A stretch of 64,000 nt of DNA, taken from NCBI RefSeq assembly GCF_030272615.1, contig NC_081407.1:137708897-137772896 (forward strand), in the 5' to 3' direction. Source of the stretch: Cryptomeria japonica (taxonomy: Eukaryota; Streptophyta; Pinopsida; Cupressales; Cupressaceae). Both the position numbers and the translations under genes were made by a program. The notes under the pieces were generated by a model that was not told the DNA's origin, did not search any database, and was given only the letters and a program-made list of their open reading frames with translations. Of this stretch, positions 11,406 through 21,588 are shown one piece after another. Numbering within the stretch: the first letter of the stretch is position 1; each line of letters starts with the position of its first letter.

Positions 11406-12765
11406 GAAGATAGTTTGGAAGAATGATAGAAGTTAGTTTGGAAGAATGATGAAGATAGTTTGGAAGAATGATGAAGATATGAAAGTGAAGAAAGATTCCA
11501 TGATGATGCGATAGATATGCATGTAAGGGATGCAATGATGAATGATATGCATTATGTTTCGATATGAGATTTTATGAGGATGATGTGATGCTTAGATAAA
11601 TGCTCTTGATTTTGATTATGATGTGAATGTATGATTCATGATGAGATGAATGAAAATATGATGATGCATTGCTTTGATTTATGAGATGTGAGATGTATCT
11701 TGAAAATGAGGTGTATGATAATGATAATGATGTGCAACTAAATGCAAGATTAAAAATGGTGTGCAACCTAATGCAAGATTAAGATGATAATGATGTGCAG
11801 CTAATGCAAAGCTTAATATGCATTCTCGTTCTCAATGTTGTCATCTATTGTGATCAAAGTGCCACTGCTTCCTTTGTTTTCATCAATGAGCCTTGATTTG
11901 TTGAAAGTTGATACAAGCCTCATGGTATCATTGAACCATAATGACCTGAGTATAACTTACATAGATTTTGATATTGCAAGATGACACAAGCATCAAGTTA
12001 TAATTGAACCAAGATGACCTGAGTGTTGCTTGCGTAAATAGACAAGAGTTAACTTTTGTCCCATACAAATCTGAAATGTCCTTAGCGATATGCTACCTGA
12101 TTGCTTCGTAGGACAAATTTGCATGATAAAAGACTTCACTCACAGATAGAAAACAAATAAAACATCACATTCCTTCCTTGCTTCTCTAGTCGTTGAGACA
12201 TCCTCGAGTTACTTAGGAGATATGATAAGCAAAAATTAACAACCATAAGTAAGCATGCATGCTATTTGGATTGTATTCTTGTCACTTAAAACATCTTGCA
12301 AATAGATCTTTGTTTAGTTGAAATCAGTTCAAGTTCATGATGTTTAGCCTTCTTGCATTGCCGTTTGTCATTTGTTGGTTATTCTGATCCTTGTTGTCTT
12401 GCTATGTGTTTGGTCTGATGTTGAAAACCCTGAAGGCGAAATGCCCCCAACGAGGTCAGGATTTCGCCCCTTGTTGTCGATACTACTTCAATATGGATAT
12501 GTACACTGATCACCAAGCCATGTCGGGATATAATTTGGATAATTGATTCAGATAAACCAAGGATAGTGACTACGCTAAGTATGTCCAAGATTGATAAGCA
12601 TTTGCGAATTTCTGGTGATGTCTCAGATGGGTGGATATGATATGTAGAATATGATTTGTGAAACATGTACTGCCATCAATTGATAAAGATAAGGCTAACT
12701 AGAACAAAATCCAGTAGTCATACTGATCTATGCCATTGTTTTGATTTGTTCGATGATTGATAGGA
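11406..12765. other. Non-coding interior, no gene seen
   Basis: A small GAAGATAGTTTGGAAGAATGAT repeat at 11405-11480 is followed by GATG-rich sequence. Around 11730-11820, GTGCAACTAATGCAAGATTAA-like words recur three times. The pair at 11890-12060 (GAACCATAATGACCTGAGT and its variant) is a second short duplication. No reading frame with recognisable content was found on either strand. Confidence 0.5.
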
Positions 12766-12982
12766 ATGTCTAGTTTCAAAGAGAGTACCCCGTATAAGAC
12801 CGATCTGTCTGGTTTCGAGTGTACCTATCCCTGTATAAGACAATTTGATGTTGATGTTGATAGATGGATTGATTTTCAAGACTCGATGATTGATAGGAAT
12901 GTCTGGTTTCAAAGAGTGAGTACCCCGTATAAGACCGATCTGTCTGGTTTCGAGTGTACCTATCTTTGTATAAGACATGTTT
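12766..12982 (+). repeat. Duplicated block of about 132 bp
   Basis: GTCTAGTTTCAAAGAGAGTA at 12768 and its copy at 12900 each continue through CCCCGTATAAGACCGATCTG and TCGAGTGTACCTATC to TGTATAAGACA. Within each copy the word pair CTGGTTTC...GTATAAGAC occurs twice, the same pair that makes up the array at 11080-11405. Confidence 0.8.
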
Positions 12983-13095
12983 GATGTTGATGTTGATTTC
13001 AAGTAATGAATTGATTAACAAGACATGTGATCAGTTTGATTGTAGAATTTTGAGAGTTTGCCCGTTGTTGATCTGATTTGATGGATGGGCCATGT

Positions 13096-13184
13096 GTTCA
13101 TGTTTTTGATTTTTTTGATTTTTTTGATTTTTTGATTTTTAGTTTTTGGATGTTTTGATATTTTGATTTTTTTTTTGTTTTTGT

Positions 13185-13227
<43 letters not shown>

Positions 13228-13243
13228 TTTTTTTTTTTTTTTT
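13096..13243. repeat. T-rich simple repeat
   Basis: Runs of TTTTTGAT, then GTTTTT and GTTTT units, then about 25 T in a row. Homopolymer length here is prone to sequencing error. Confidence 0.85.
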
Positions 13244-13389
13244 AGATTAGAAGAAAGATGTATTTGGCTGCCCTGATGTATAGTAAGACAAGGAATATTA
13301 TAAATAGATGACTAAACCATTGAGGTGGAAATGGATTTTTTTGTCCATAGTTTTGATCAAGATCAAGGATGGAATAGGGGATATGGATA

Positions 13390-14045
13390 GAGATAGGATA
13401 TGGATAGCACTAGATGATAGAAGCAATGAATAGATAGGATAAGGGATATGGATTAGAGTGAAGCAAGATTGTAGAAAGAATTGGATGATAGAAGCTATGA
13501 ATAGATAGGATAAAGGATATGGATTAGAGTGAAGCAAGATTGTAGAAAGAATTGGATGATATAAGATATGAATAGATAGGATAAATGGATATGGATTAGA
13601 GTGAAGCAAGATTGTAGAAAGAATTGGATGATAAGATATGAATATATAGGATAAATGGATATGGATTAGAGTGAAGCAAGATTGTAGAAAGAATTGCATG
13701 ATATAAGATATGAATAGATAGGATAAAGGATATGGATTAGAGTGAAGCAAGATTGTAGAAAGAATTGGATGATATACGATATGAATAGATAGGATAAAGG
13801 ATATGGATTAGAGTGAAACAAGATTGTAGAAAGAATTGGATGATATAAGATATGAATAGATAGGATAAATGGATATGGATTAGAGTGAAGCAAGATTGTA
13901 CAAATAATTGGATGATATAAAATATGAATAGATAGGATAAATGGATATGGATTAGAGTGAAGCAAGATTGTAGAAAGAATTGGATGATATAAGATATGAA
14001 TAGATAGGATAAATGGATATGGATAAGAGGATATGGATTAGAGGA
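13390..14045 (+). repeat. Minisatellite, 71-72-bp unit, about eight copies
   Basis: The word AAGCAAGATTGTAGAAAG recurs at 13461, 13532, 13604, 13674, 13745, 13816, 13888 and 13960, a spacing of 70-72 bp. Each unit also has GAATAGATAGGATAAA and GGATATGGATTAGAGTG. Because 72 is 24 codons, the minus strand has long chance frames with a repeated ILSIHILYHP-like pattern. These are by-products of the array, not evidence of a gene. Confidence 0.9.
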
Positions 14046-15200
14046 TATGGATGAGGTGAAGCAAGAATAGAGTGGATGAACTTTTCCCCCAAGCATAGAG
14101 GTTTCCATTTGCAAAAAGGCAATATGTAAGATTGTCACAGTATTTAGCTCCGCCTGAATAAGTGTTCCTGAATTTTTCAAAGATAGAGACCCAACCTACA
14201 CTTAAAACCTCTGGAAAATTCAATTGAACATTTCTAGCAATTGGGAAGTAGACTCAAAAGGGAATAAGAATCCCAAACTAGATCAAGGTACGTAGTCTTT
14301 GATTACCCATGTGTGTGCAAGTGAGTTCATTCTGGCTCATATGATCATTGTAATTTTTAGAATCCGACATGGCTAGCTACATGAGTTATCTTGACTTCAA
14401 AAGCATCGTGGATAGAGCCTCGCTGCCAACGAGTGTCCATAGCCCTGACGAGGTTATCGTTGCAATCTCACAAATATTGCTCCATTGCTAGTCGGACGTC
14501 CATAGCCTCGATGGAGTTATTTGCATGTTCCCATAGCCAAGCGTTTTGATATTGCATTTCATTGCATTTTGATTTTCTTGATATTTCATTTTCTTGCTCA
14601 TGATTTTGATATTTCTTTTTTTTTCTCTTTATTTTTTTGCATTGGATTGTAAGTGATGAAACTTACATGGGTTTGATAATTACAGTGGCGCTGAAGCAAG
14701 ATTTTAGATTTTTCACTAGCCATGTCTTCAATTTAAGAGATCACAATGATTTAGAACAATCTATTAAGCATATGAGATATAGTAATCAAAAGATGTCAGT
14801 ACCAAGATACGATAAGTGATTCTTTTCTGGATTGAGTGTGTATCCCAACCAAAAGAAAATATTAAAGAGGAACAACCTTGGATTCTGAAGCATTTCATGA
14901 ATAGATATCTAGGAAAAGGATTGAACATTAGATTCGAGCATGGGCAAGTATGTGACAAAATGACACAAACACCTATCTCATAGATGAAGGATTTATGCAA
15001 AGGATTGAATGAAAGGGATGGAAGGATAGAAAAGAGGTGTTGGATAATATATAGAATGTTTGAAGATTTGTGCAAGGACAGATGGAAATGTATTCAAGAT
15101 GAGTGTTGGTACACGACTCGAGAAGTGATGAAGAGATAGAGGAAAATTGAATTTTGGGACATAAGGACCCAAAATAGATAGAGGAAATGATGGAAGAATA
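14046..15200. other. Non-coding interior, no gene seen
   Basis: Short frames only. A pair of blocks at 14395-14535 repeats TCCATAGCC next to GACGAGGTTAT or GATGGAGTTAT. The stretch 14075-14225 reads openly on the minus strand (SVGWVSIFEKFRN, 61 codons) but ends without domain features. I cannot assign a function. Confidence 0.45.
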
Positions 15201-15204
15201 GTTT

Positions 15205-15598
15205 TGGAAAGATGTTTAGATAGAGGGTTGAAAGAAGTTCAAAGATGTTTAGATAGAGGGTTGAAAGAAGTTCAAAGATGTGTGTCTTTGTTGATCTTGC
15301 TTATGGATCATTTGAGGTGATGGATTAGTGATGGAGGGAGGTAAGGACCCAAGATAGATGGAAGGGATGAAGAGTTTGATTGTGGAATGAAAGGACGCAA
15401 GATAGATTTGGAGGATGAAGAGATTGAATTTGGAATGAAAGATTTGGAGGATGAAGAGATTGACTTTGGAATGAAAGATTTGGAGGATGAAGAGATTGAC
15501 TTTGGAATGAAAGGACCTAAGATAGATTTGGAAGAAGAGATTGACTTTGGAATGAAAGGACCTAAGATAGATTTGGAGGATGAAGAGATTACTTGATC
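15205..15598 (+). repeat. Short tandem repeats with an in-frame acidic pattern
   Basis: AAAGATGTTTAGATAGAGGG plus 13 more bases is present twice (15207-15273). From 15385 to 15596 a unit of about 45-60 bp recurs five times, reading DLEDEEIDFGMK on the plus strand. The minus strand of the same array is part of a 251-codon open frame (15308-16063) with SSSSKSFIPKSI repeats and a Ser/Lys/Gln-rich remainder. Either frame may be chance. I see no domain in either. Confidence 0.7.
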
Positions 15599-16063
15599 TT
15601 GATCTTGACTTGGAGTAGGATCATTTGAGTTTGTGCTTTCCTCTTGATTTTGAATTAGATTAGTGGAGGATATGGAAGGGATATCATGCTTTTTCTTAAG
15701 AGATAGATGTTGAATGGGACTCTTCTCTTGAGATGAAAGGGGATCATCGTGGATGGAATACCAAAAGATTAGGGGATCATCATAAGATTCTTGACAGGTG
15801 GGATCTTGATCGAAGATGGGATCAGATTGGGAAGTCATGATATTGTGATCTTGATTTATGCTAGCACTCATTTCCTTTAACTGAGTTTTCTTTTTCTTGG
15901 TTTGATGATGAATGGTCATATGAATGATCAAATTTGATGTTTTTGATAGGTTGATGTAGAGAAATTTACTCCTTTTGATAAGGGTCCTAGGACTAGGTTG
16001 TCTCTTCTTTAACTTAGTTTTTTGATGGAGACTTGTTCGTCTCAAAATATGAGGAGTGGTCAT
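15308..16063 (-). CDS. Open frame of 251 codons, Ser/Lys-rich, function unknown
   Basis: This is the longest uninterrupted frame in the composite interior apart from the PMD remnant, and it is on the same strand as the PMD gene. The first 120 codons are not repetitive (MTTPHILRRTSLHQKTK...). They include a Lys/Thr-rich part and an acidic part (NDPTPSQDQDQ), so repetition alone does not explain the openness. The C-terminal half is made of SKSILGPFIPKSIS-like repeats from the array at 15385-15600. No signal peptide, membrane segment or known motif is seen. It may be a disordered product of the element or a chance frame. Its neighbours are non-coding repeats on both sides. Confidence 0.25.
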   Translation of the reverse strand: MTTPHILRRTSLHQKTKLKKRQPSPRTLIKRSKFLYINLSKTSNLIIHMTIHHQTKKKKTQLKEMSASINQDHNIMTSQSDPIFDQDPTCQESYDDPLIFWYSIHDDPLSSQEKSPIQHLSLKKKHDIPSISSTNLIQNQEESTNSNDPTPSQDQDQVISSSSKSILGPFIPKSISSSKSILGPFIPKSISSSSKSFIPKSISSSSKSFIPNSISSSSKSILRPFIPQSNSSSLPSILGPYLPPSLIHHLK

Positions 16064-16504
16064 ACACGAATGATCAATGGTTTCTTTCGATGTTTGGATT
16101 GAGATACTTTGTTTGAAAACTTAAGTCTACTTTTATCAAATGAAGGTTTAGATGCCCCCTCATGACAAAGTGTGTCAAATGATATGGATAAAGTCTCCTG
16201 ATATGGAAACTTGATTTGACAACTTAAGGTTTAAACTTGGTATGTTGTTTGTTTGATAGAATCCATTGGATGGCGGACCTTTTGATCAAGGTGATGATAA
16301 TACCTGATTTTGATAGGATAAAGTCTTACCTTTAGCTAGTTTTGGATTTGACAACTTTTGTTCTAAGACTGACTTGTTTGATTTGGAAATGATTTCTCTA
16401 GTGTTTTGATTTGATTTCTTGTGACCGCGTTTGATATTGGACCTAAAAGGATACTCAAGAAGTTTGAAAACTTTTTCTAGAAAGGCTTGTTTTGCTCTCT
16501 GGTT

Positions 16505-16885
16505 TTCTGAGTTTTGACCATGCGCTAAGCCAGAGACTAGATGCGCTAAAAAAAATTCTCAACATGCTAGAGAAAAGACTCCATGCACTACACTGCCCCC
16601 TGATACGCGCTAACTAATTTATTTTTCTTTTGCCTTGGTTCAAAAAGGTCATGCGCCAATATGGGCCACCAATGCGCTAACTGTTAAACCCTACACGCTA
16701 AAGTTTGGCTTCCACGCGCTAAGATGATGCTGCAACACGCTAAATTGTTTTCAAAATGTGCTACTTGTAACTGCTAGAATTGGATTTCTATGAAGCGCTA
16801 ATGTTAAGACTTAATGCGCTAAGGTGAAGGTCTAATGCTCTAAAAGATGGTCCCCACTCACTAAGAAGTTTCTCTCACGCGCTAA
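16505..16885 (+). repeat. Dispersed GCGCTAA word array
   Basis: The heptamer GCGCTAA, or one-base variants (ACGCTAA, GCGCCAA, TGCTAA), appears about every 20-40 bp, often as ATGCGCTAA or CACGCGCTAA, with unrelated sequence between. At least twelve copies can be read. The same words recur at 19475-19655. Spacing is irregular, so this is not an ordinary tandem repeat. Confidence 0.7.
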
Positions 16886-17149
16886 ACTACCCTGATATAT
16901 TTTGACTTGGTTGTTTTTCTGTGATTTTTGGAATTTTTAACACTTGTGATTTTGATGGATAATTTTGTTTTTGGATACTCAAGCTTACTAAGTCGAATAG
17001 ATAAAATCTTTATTATTTGGTTTGATATTCCCCTAATCTTGCTGGATGAAAGTCTTTCCTAAAGATAGTTGAAATGTTGATAACCATCTCAAAAGATGTC
17101 ATGTCTCAGCCAAATACAATGATAAAAAATACAATGGAGACAACGTCTC

Positions 17150-19820
17150 TCAAGTATGACTATCTCCTGAAGGAGACGGTCTCGCTGCAGAAGTCCCAGC
17201 CCCTGGATCTCTAGGTGGATCATGTCTCGGTGGCCCCGTCATGCCTCTGCTCTCTGACCGCGATCCAGTCTCTTGAGATTGAATCGATCTCGATTGCATA
17301 AAAATCTGCACTCGACACTCCCTGGGCACCACAGCCTCATAATGTCGACGATAGTACTCCGCCTCCTGGGCTCTCAAAGCCAGCTCTCTCAAGGTGTCCC
17401 TCATCAGACCACCTGCTGCTGCTCTTTGCACACTCAGTGCAAGCTCCTCTGCTTGGCCCCGCCGCTCTATCTTAGTGTCGCGCTCAGTGGTCAGCTGTGT
17501 AATCTAACGCTGATGCACTAATAGCTGTGCCTGTAGCTGCTGCACTGTCACCTGTAGGGTCCTAATATGGGTATCCTCCACATGAGTCAGAATCCGGACC
17601 CGTAGGGGTACCTATGAAGGGGTACCTATCCTCGGTGCTGGTGGAGGTAGCACATCAGTCCTCCTCCTCTGGGCTGGCCATCTCACTTCATCAGTCTATC
17701 CCACTACTTCTATCACCTCTCCTACCATCCCCTCACCCCCTGCTCCAATAGCCAAACCTCCTCTACCTCTATCCATCACAACTCGTCGAACTGCTCTCTC
17801 CACTCCTCTATCACCCCTATCTCTACCTCTATCTCCTCTCCTACCTCGACCTCCTCCACCTCCTCCCTTATCCCCATCTCCCCCTCCCTCATCCTCATCA
17901 TCATCAAAAGCGGGCTGCATCTCCACTGGATCCAATATCCTCACCACAGCATGAGCTGCAAACAATCTGGCAAACTCATCCGTCATCCCAGCATCCAAAA
18001 TCTCTGGGGCATAGTCCCATATCTATCCCACTAGCTGCAGAAACTCCTCTACGGCCGCCGCACTGTCAATAGTCGGACCCCAATTTGGTATGTCCTACCT
18101 CTGACGCACATACAAATAGGTCCCCTGTGGTATCCCCTGCTGCCGACCAAACTGCCACAAAACTCTCGTAACCAAAAATCTCTCAATCACAAAAAGGGTC
18201 CTCCCTATAAAAAATCGGGTCATGAAGACATATGGCATCTCCAACCCATCCTCAGCCCAAACCTCATAACCTGTGTACAGTCACCAGATGACCGTATCAA
18301 TATCATCCAATACCCTCCTCCAATGCTCCAGCTTGCCTAGCTTCCGCTGGACAACTAAACCCCTGTATCCATATGCATAAGCACGTCCAACAGGCCGATC
18401 TCTATCCACCAATGGCCTAGCTGTGGGAATGTGCTCCCAACACCATACTTATAGAAGTGTAACGCCAGCTGACAAATTGCCGTGACCAAGGTATACTACC
18501 TCATGCAAGTCCCTGTACAAATGATCTAGCATAGCCGATCCCCATGCGAACCTACGGCCCTGTGTCACCATCTCCTCCAGCACCAGTCCCCATCCCACAG
18601 AAAGTCCCTTCGACCTGTGGTCGGGACATAGGAAACCACCTACAAACCCTTCTAGTACTGATGGAAGAGGCGCATAGTCCAAATCCAGAAACTCCTGCCA
18701 CAGAATCTCATATCCGCACACTGTATCATCATGAAAAATCTGACGAAGTGCCTCTGTCCCACCCTCCTCTAACTGCTCATAAGGTAGTAGTGCACCTACT
18801 ATAGGTATGCGTAGGATCCGGTAACAATCCTTGGGGGTCACTGTCATCTCCCCTATGGCAAAGTGGAAGGTGTTCGTGTCACTGTGCCATCTCTCTGCAA
18901 GCGCTGTAAGTAAACCCTGGTTCACAGTAAACTGAGGTATATCCAATAGGGAAGATAGGCCACATCTCTCAATAATGTCTAGATCAGCCTGTGCCAACCG
19001 TGGTATCAATGCCCATGGTCTCGGGAACCGCTCGTGTGACTGAACCACTCCCAATCGCTCTTGTCAAACAACAAAACAAGTCCAATATCAGTTTCCTCAT
19101 CAAAACATAGATATCAAAATCAAAATCATATCTATCCATATCAACTTGTAACACAACTCAAGTTTCCAACCCATATCAACTTGTAAAATAACTCAAGTGC
19201 CACAATCATATCAGCTTGTAACACAAATCAAGCTCCACATATATCAACTTGAAACAATGCAAATCAAATCAAGTTTATATCAATTCCAAATCAATATCTA
19301 TACATAACTTGAAAAAATCACAAATCAAACCAAGTTATCTCGAAACTCATATTGGACAAACTAGCAACAGCATGACAGCAGACACAGAAATGAACAAATT
19401 ACACCTATCCTGGCAAGACTGACCTTATCCTATAAATTTTCCTCATTCACGAATCATCCTATCTCACAAAATTTTCCCCGATGCGCTAAACAGACTTTTC
19501 TACGTGCTAAAATCAAACCCAAGCGCTAACCTATCAAACCTAAGCGCTAACCTAGCAAACCTATGCGCTACCCTAAGTTTTTGGACGCAACCTAAAATCT
19601 AAAACCTTATGCGCTACGAAATTTTTCATATGCGCTGACCAATGACCTAGATGTGCTAAAACGTGAAACCTGCGTGAAAAATTCCAAAAAAGTACCAAAA
19701 ATGACAAAATAAAAAATCAAAAAGGGGTCAAAAAGATTAACTTACCGGTGGTCCATATGTGGCAGGCCTCCGATACCTCTGAATGCGCTCAAATCGATGT
19801 GTAGAATATGGAATAGGCAT
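17150..19820 (-). pseudogene. Plant mobile domain (PMD) gene captured by the composite element, one intron, several stops
   Basis: Exon 1 (19820-19746, 25 codons, starting MPIPYSTHRF) ends at a GTAAGT donor. The intron is 19745-19058, closing with an AG. Exon 2 runs in one frame from 19057 to a stop at 17150. The total would be about 660 residues. Residues about 65-130 (LTALAERWHSDTNTFHFAIG, GEMTVTPKDCYRILRIPIVG) are a clear PMD (PF10536, the domain of MAIN/MAIL proteins). That domain continues through VTLL, VWCWEHI and a tract ending near 18000. Behind it come an acidic and Gly/Arg-rich linker (17880-17700), a probable coiled coil (QLQAQLLVHQ, about 17545-17440) and a Ser/Pro-rich tail. About six in-frame stops (18449, near 18280, 18100, 18025, 17695 and 17505) interrupt it; the first fits CAA to TAA. 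PMD genes are known to be carried by plant transposons, and their role in the element is not known to me. Confidence 0.8.
19475..19655 (+). repeat. GCGCTAA word array inside the PMD intron
   Basis: ATGCGCTAAAC, ACGTGCTAAAA, AAGCGCTAACC (twice) and ATGCGCTACC are spaced 15-40 bp apart. The composition and words are the same as at 16505-16885, on the same strand. Lying between exons 1 and 2 it is transcribed as TTAGCGC in the PMD gene. Confidence 0.7.
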
Positions 19821-20216
19821 TTTGTCTTCTCTCCAAAAGTCTCTCTCTCTAAAGTCAACAAGCACAAATGAGACAAAACCATGCACTTTTCCCCTTTTAT
19901 AGGGTGAAATAAAATTAGGGTTAGGGGATTGAGCATGTAAATAGCTCGTGGTCTTCCTCGTACCCTCGCACACATCAATTATCGGGAGATGAATCAATTT
20001 AAGCATTCCACATAGCCAAAATTTTGCAAAGCAAACACAATTATCAAATCACATCAAATTTTTCCAAATTTTTGATTCATCTCCCGAGGGGGCATTATCA
20101 GCATCAATTATTAAAACTGGGGCATGGCATATCTCAAAACAACATACAAATTTTATTTGATCATATATCACGATAACACATCATTTTCTTTGAATTAACA
20201 TGTGCACACACGTCAC

Positions 20217-20233
20217 TTCAAAGAGGGGCAAAA
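20217..20233 (+). other. Polypurine tract before the inverted LTR
   Basis: TTCAAAGAGGGGCAAAA directly precedes TGTAGACG at 20234. It matches the tract at 10682-10698 but lies on the other strand. It marks 20234 as the start of a plus-strand 3' LTR. Confidence 0.75.
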
Positions 20234-21588
20234 TGTAGACGTATAAAAATGACCATATTCCTAAATGAATATTTTATGTTCATTTATCTATTTAATTAAA
20301 TCCAATTTAATTAAATCACCCACATTCCTCTATTTAAATTAAGTAAATTACTCAATTTATTTAAATTAAATTCACTAGGCCTCTTTTGACATTTAATGAA
20401 TAAATCATTTTATTCAATTAAATCCCTTCCATCCACTTTTAATTAAATTCAAATTTAATTAAATAGTTTATCCTAAATTGAATAAATCTAATTTATTTGA
20501 TTTCCCCAAATTACAACCAAATTGAATTAAATTTATTTTATTCAATTAAATCCTATTATCCCTTCATCCACTTGCAAAATCCTACACCTCCCACTTGCTT
20601 CCTAAATCCTATTCCTAACCCCTTCTAGACTCTTCTAATCACTTCTAAATTAGCCTAACCCATCTCCTAAACTTTGTCACATCCCTAAGAAAGGGGAAGT
20701 CACTTCTCAAACCCTCAAAGTCTTTGAAAACCCTTAAAGGCTTCAACCACTTAACTTTGAAAGTCTCCCAAACCATTAATGGTTAACTCAACCCTCTAGC
20801 ATGATTAAAGAATTTCCCTAAACTCAACCTCCATGTAACCCAAGGGTCTCATCAAGCGTTTATTGCCTTGACCATGGTTATCCTTAATCCTTTGCACAAG
20901 AGTTTATCCTTTGGGTAAAAGCTTTATCCAATGGGTAATCCTAACTTAACCATAACCCTTACCCCCTAAGATAACCATGAGGTCTTCTCAAGCATTTAAT
21001 GTTTCTTACATCTCCTCTCAACCAACCCTATGTTGCCAATTGTCACCATTTCATTGGTGAAAATTGTGAACATGGATTCCCAACTTTCAAACTCAACCCT
21101 TGACTACCTCTTTCAATCCTGGCTATTCATTGCCCTATTTTTGCTATGAATAGAGCTCTTCATCCTCCATTTTAATCATCCAAGTCTTTAGCATCACACT
21201 TATACTCAAATCTATGCAAGCTTAAATATCTCATTTTATGCTCATCATTTAGCCTCTCTTTTAAATAGGAATTAATCTAAATATGCATTTTTAGAGTATT
21301 TTCCTTATCATTTAGCTTAATCATAGACTAAGATAGCATGTTAGGATAGTCTTGTTACTAATCTTGTCATCTTATAAACTAGTTTATTGCATTTATAGGA
21401 TCATGCATAGCTTAGGATGCATTTCATCTTAAAATCAACCAAAAGCATTCCTCGTTCTTGCATTTGTCATCCCTAAACCATTTTGCTCAGTGATCTGAGA
21501 GCAGAGAAATTGGTTTGAGGGACCTTGTGAGATAGAGAACCATGGAACCAACCTTGGGAAGCTAAGCCATACTTCATGACTCCGTAGC
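20234..21588 (+). repeat. Inverted LTR copy, plus orientation
   Basis: A polypurine tract precedes it. It starts TGTAGACG and runs for at least 1355 bp before the sequence flips at about 21589. Its TATA box is mutated (CTATGAATAG on the plus strand near 21145-21155). Its true 3' end seems to be missing, since the related left LTR is about 100 bp longer. Confidence 0.75.

Noticed and set aside
13298-14223. Overlapping 100-150-codon minus-strand frames as a repeat protein
   Set aside because: They follow from the 71-72-bp minisatellite and shift frame between units.
21486-21506. TGATCTGAGAGCAGAG as a primer-binding site after the inverted LTR
   Set aside because: It matches the tRNA-Met type site at only 13 of 16 bases, and comparison with the left LTR suggests that this place is still inside the LTR.
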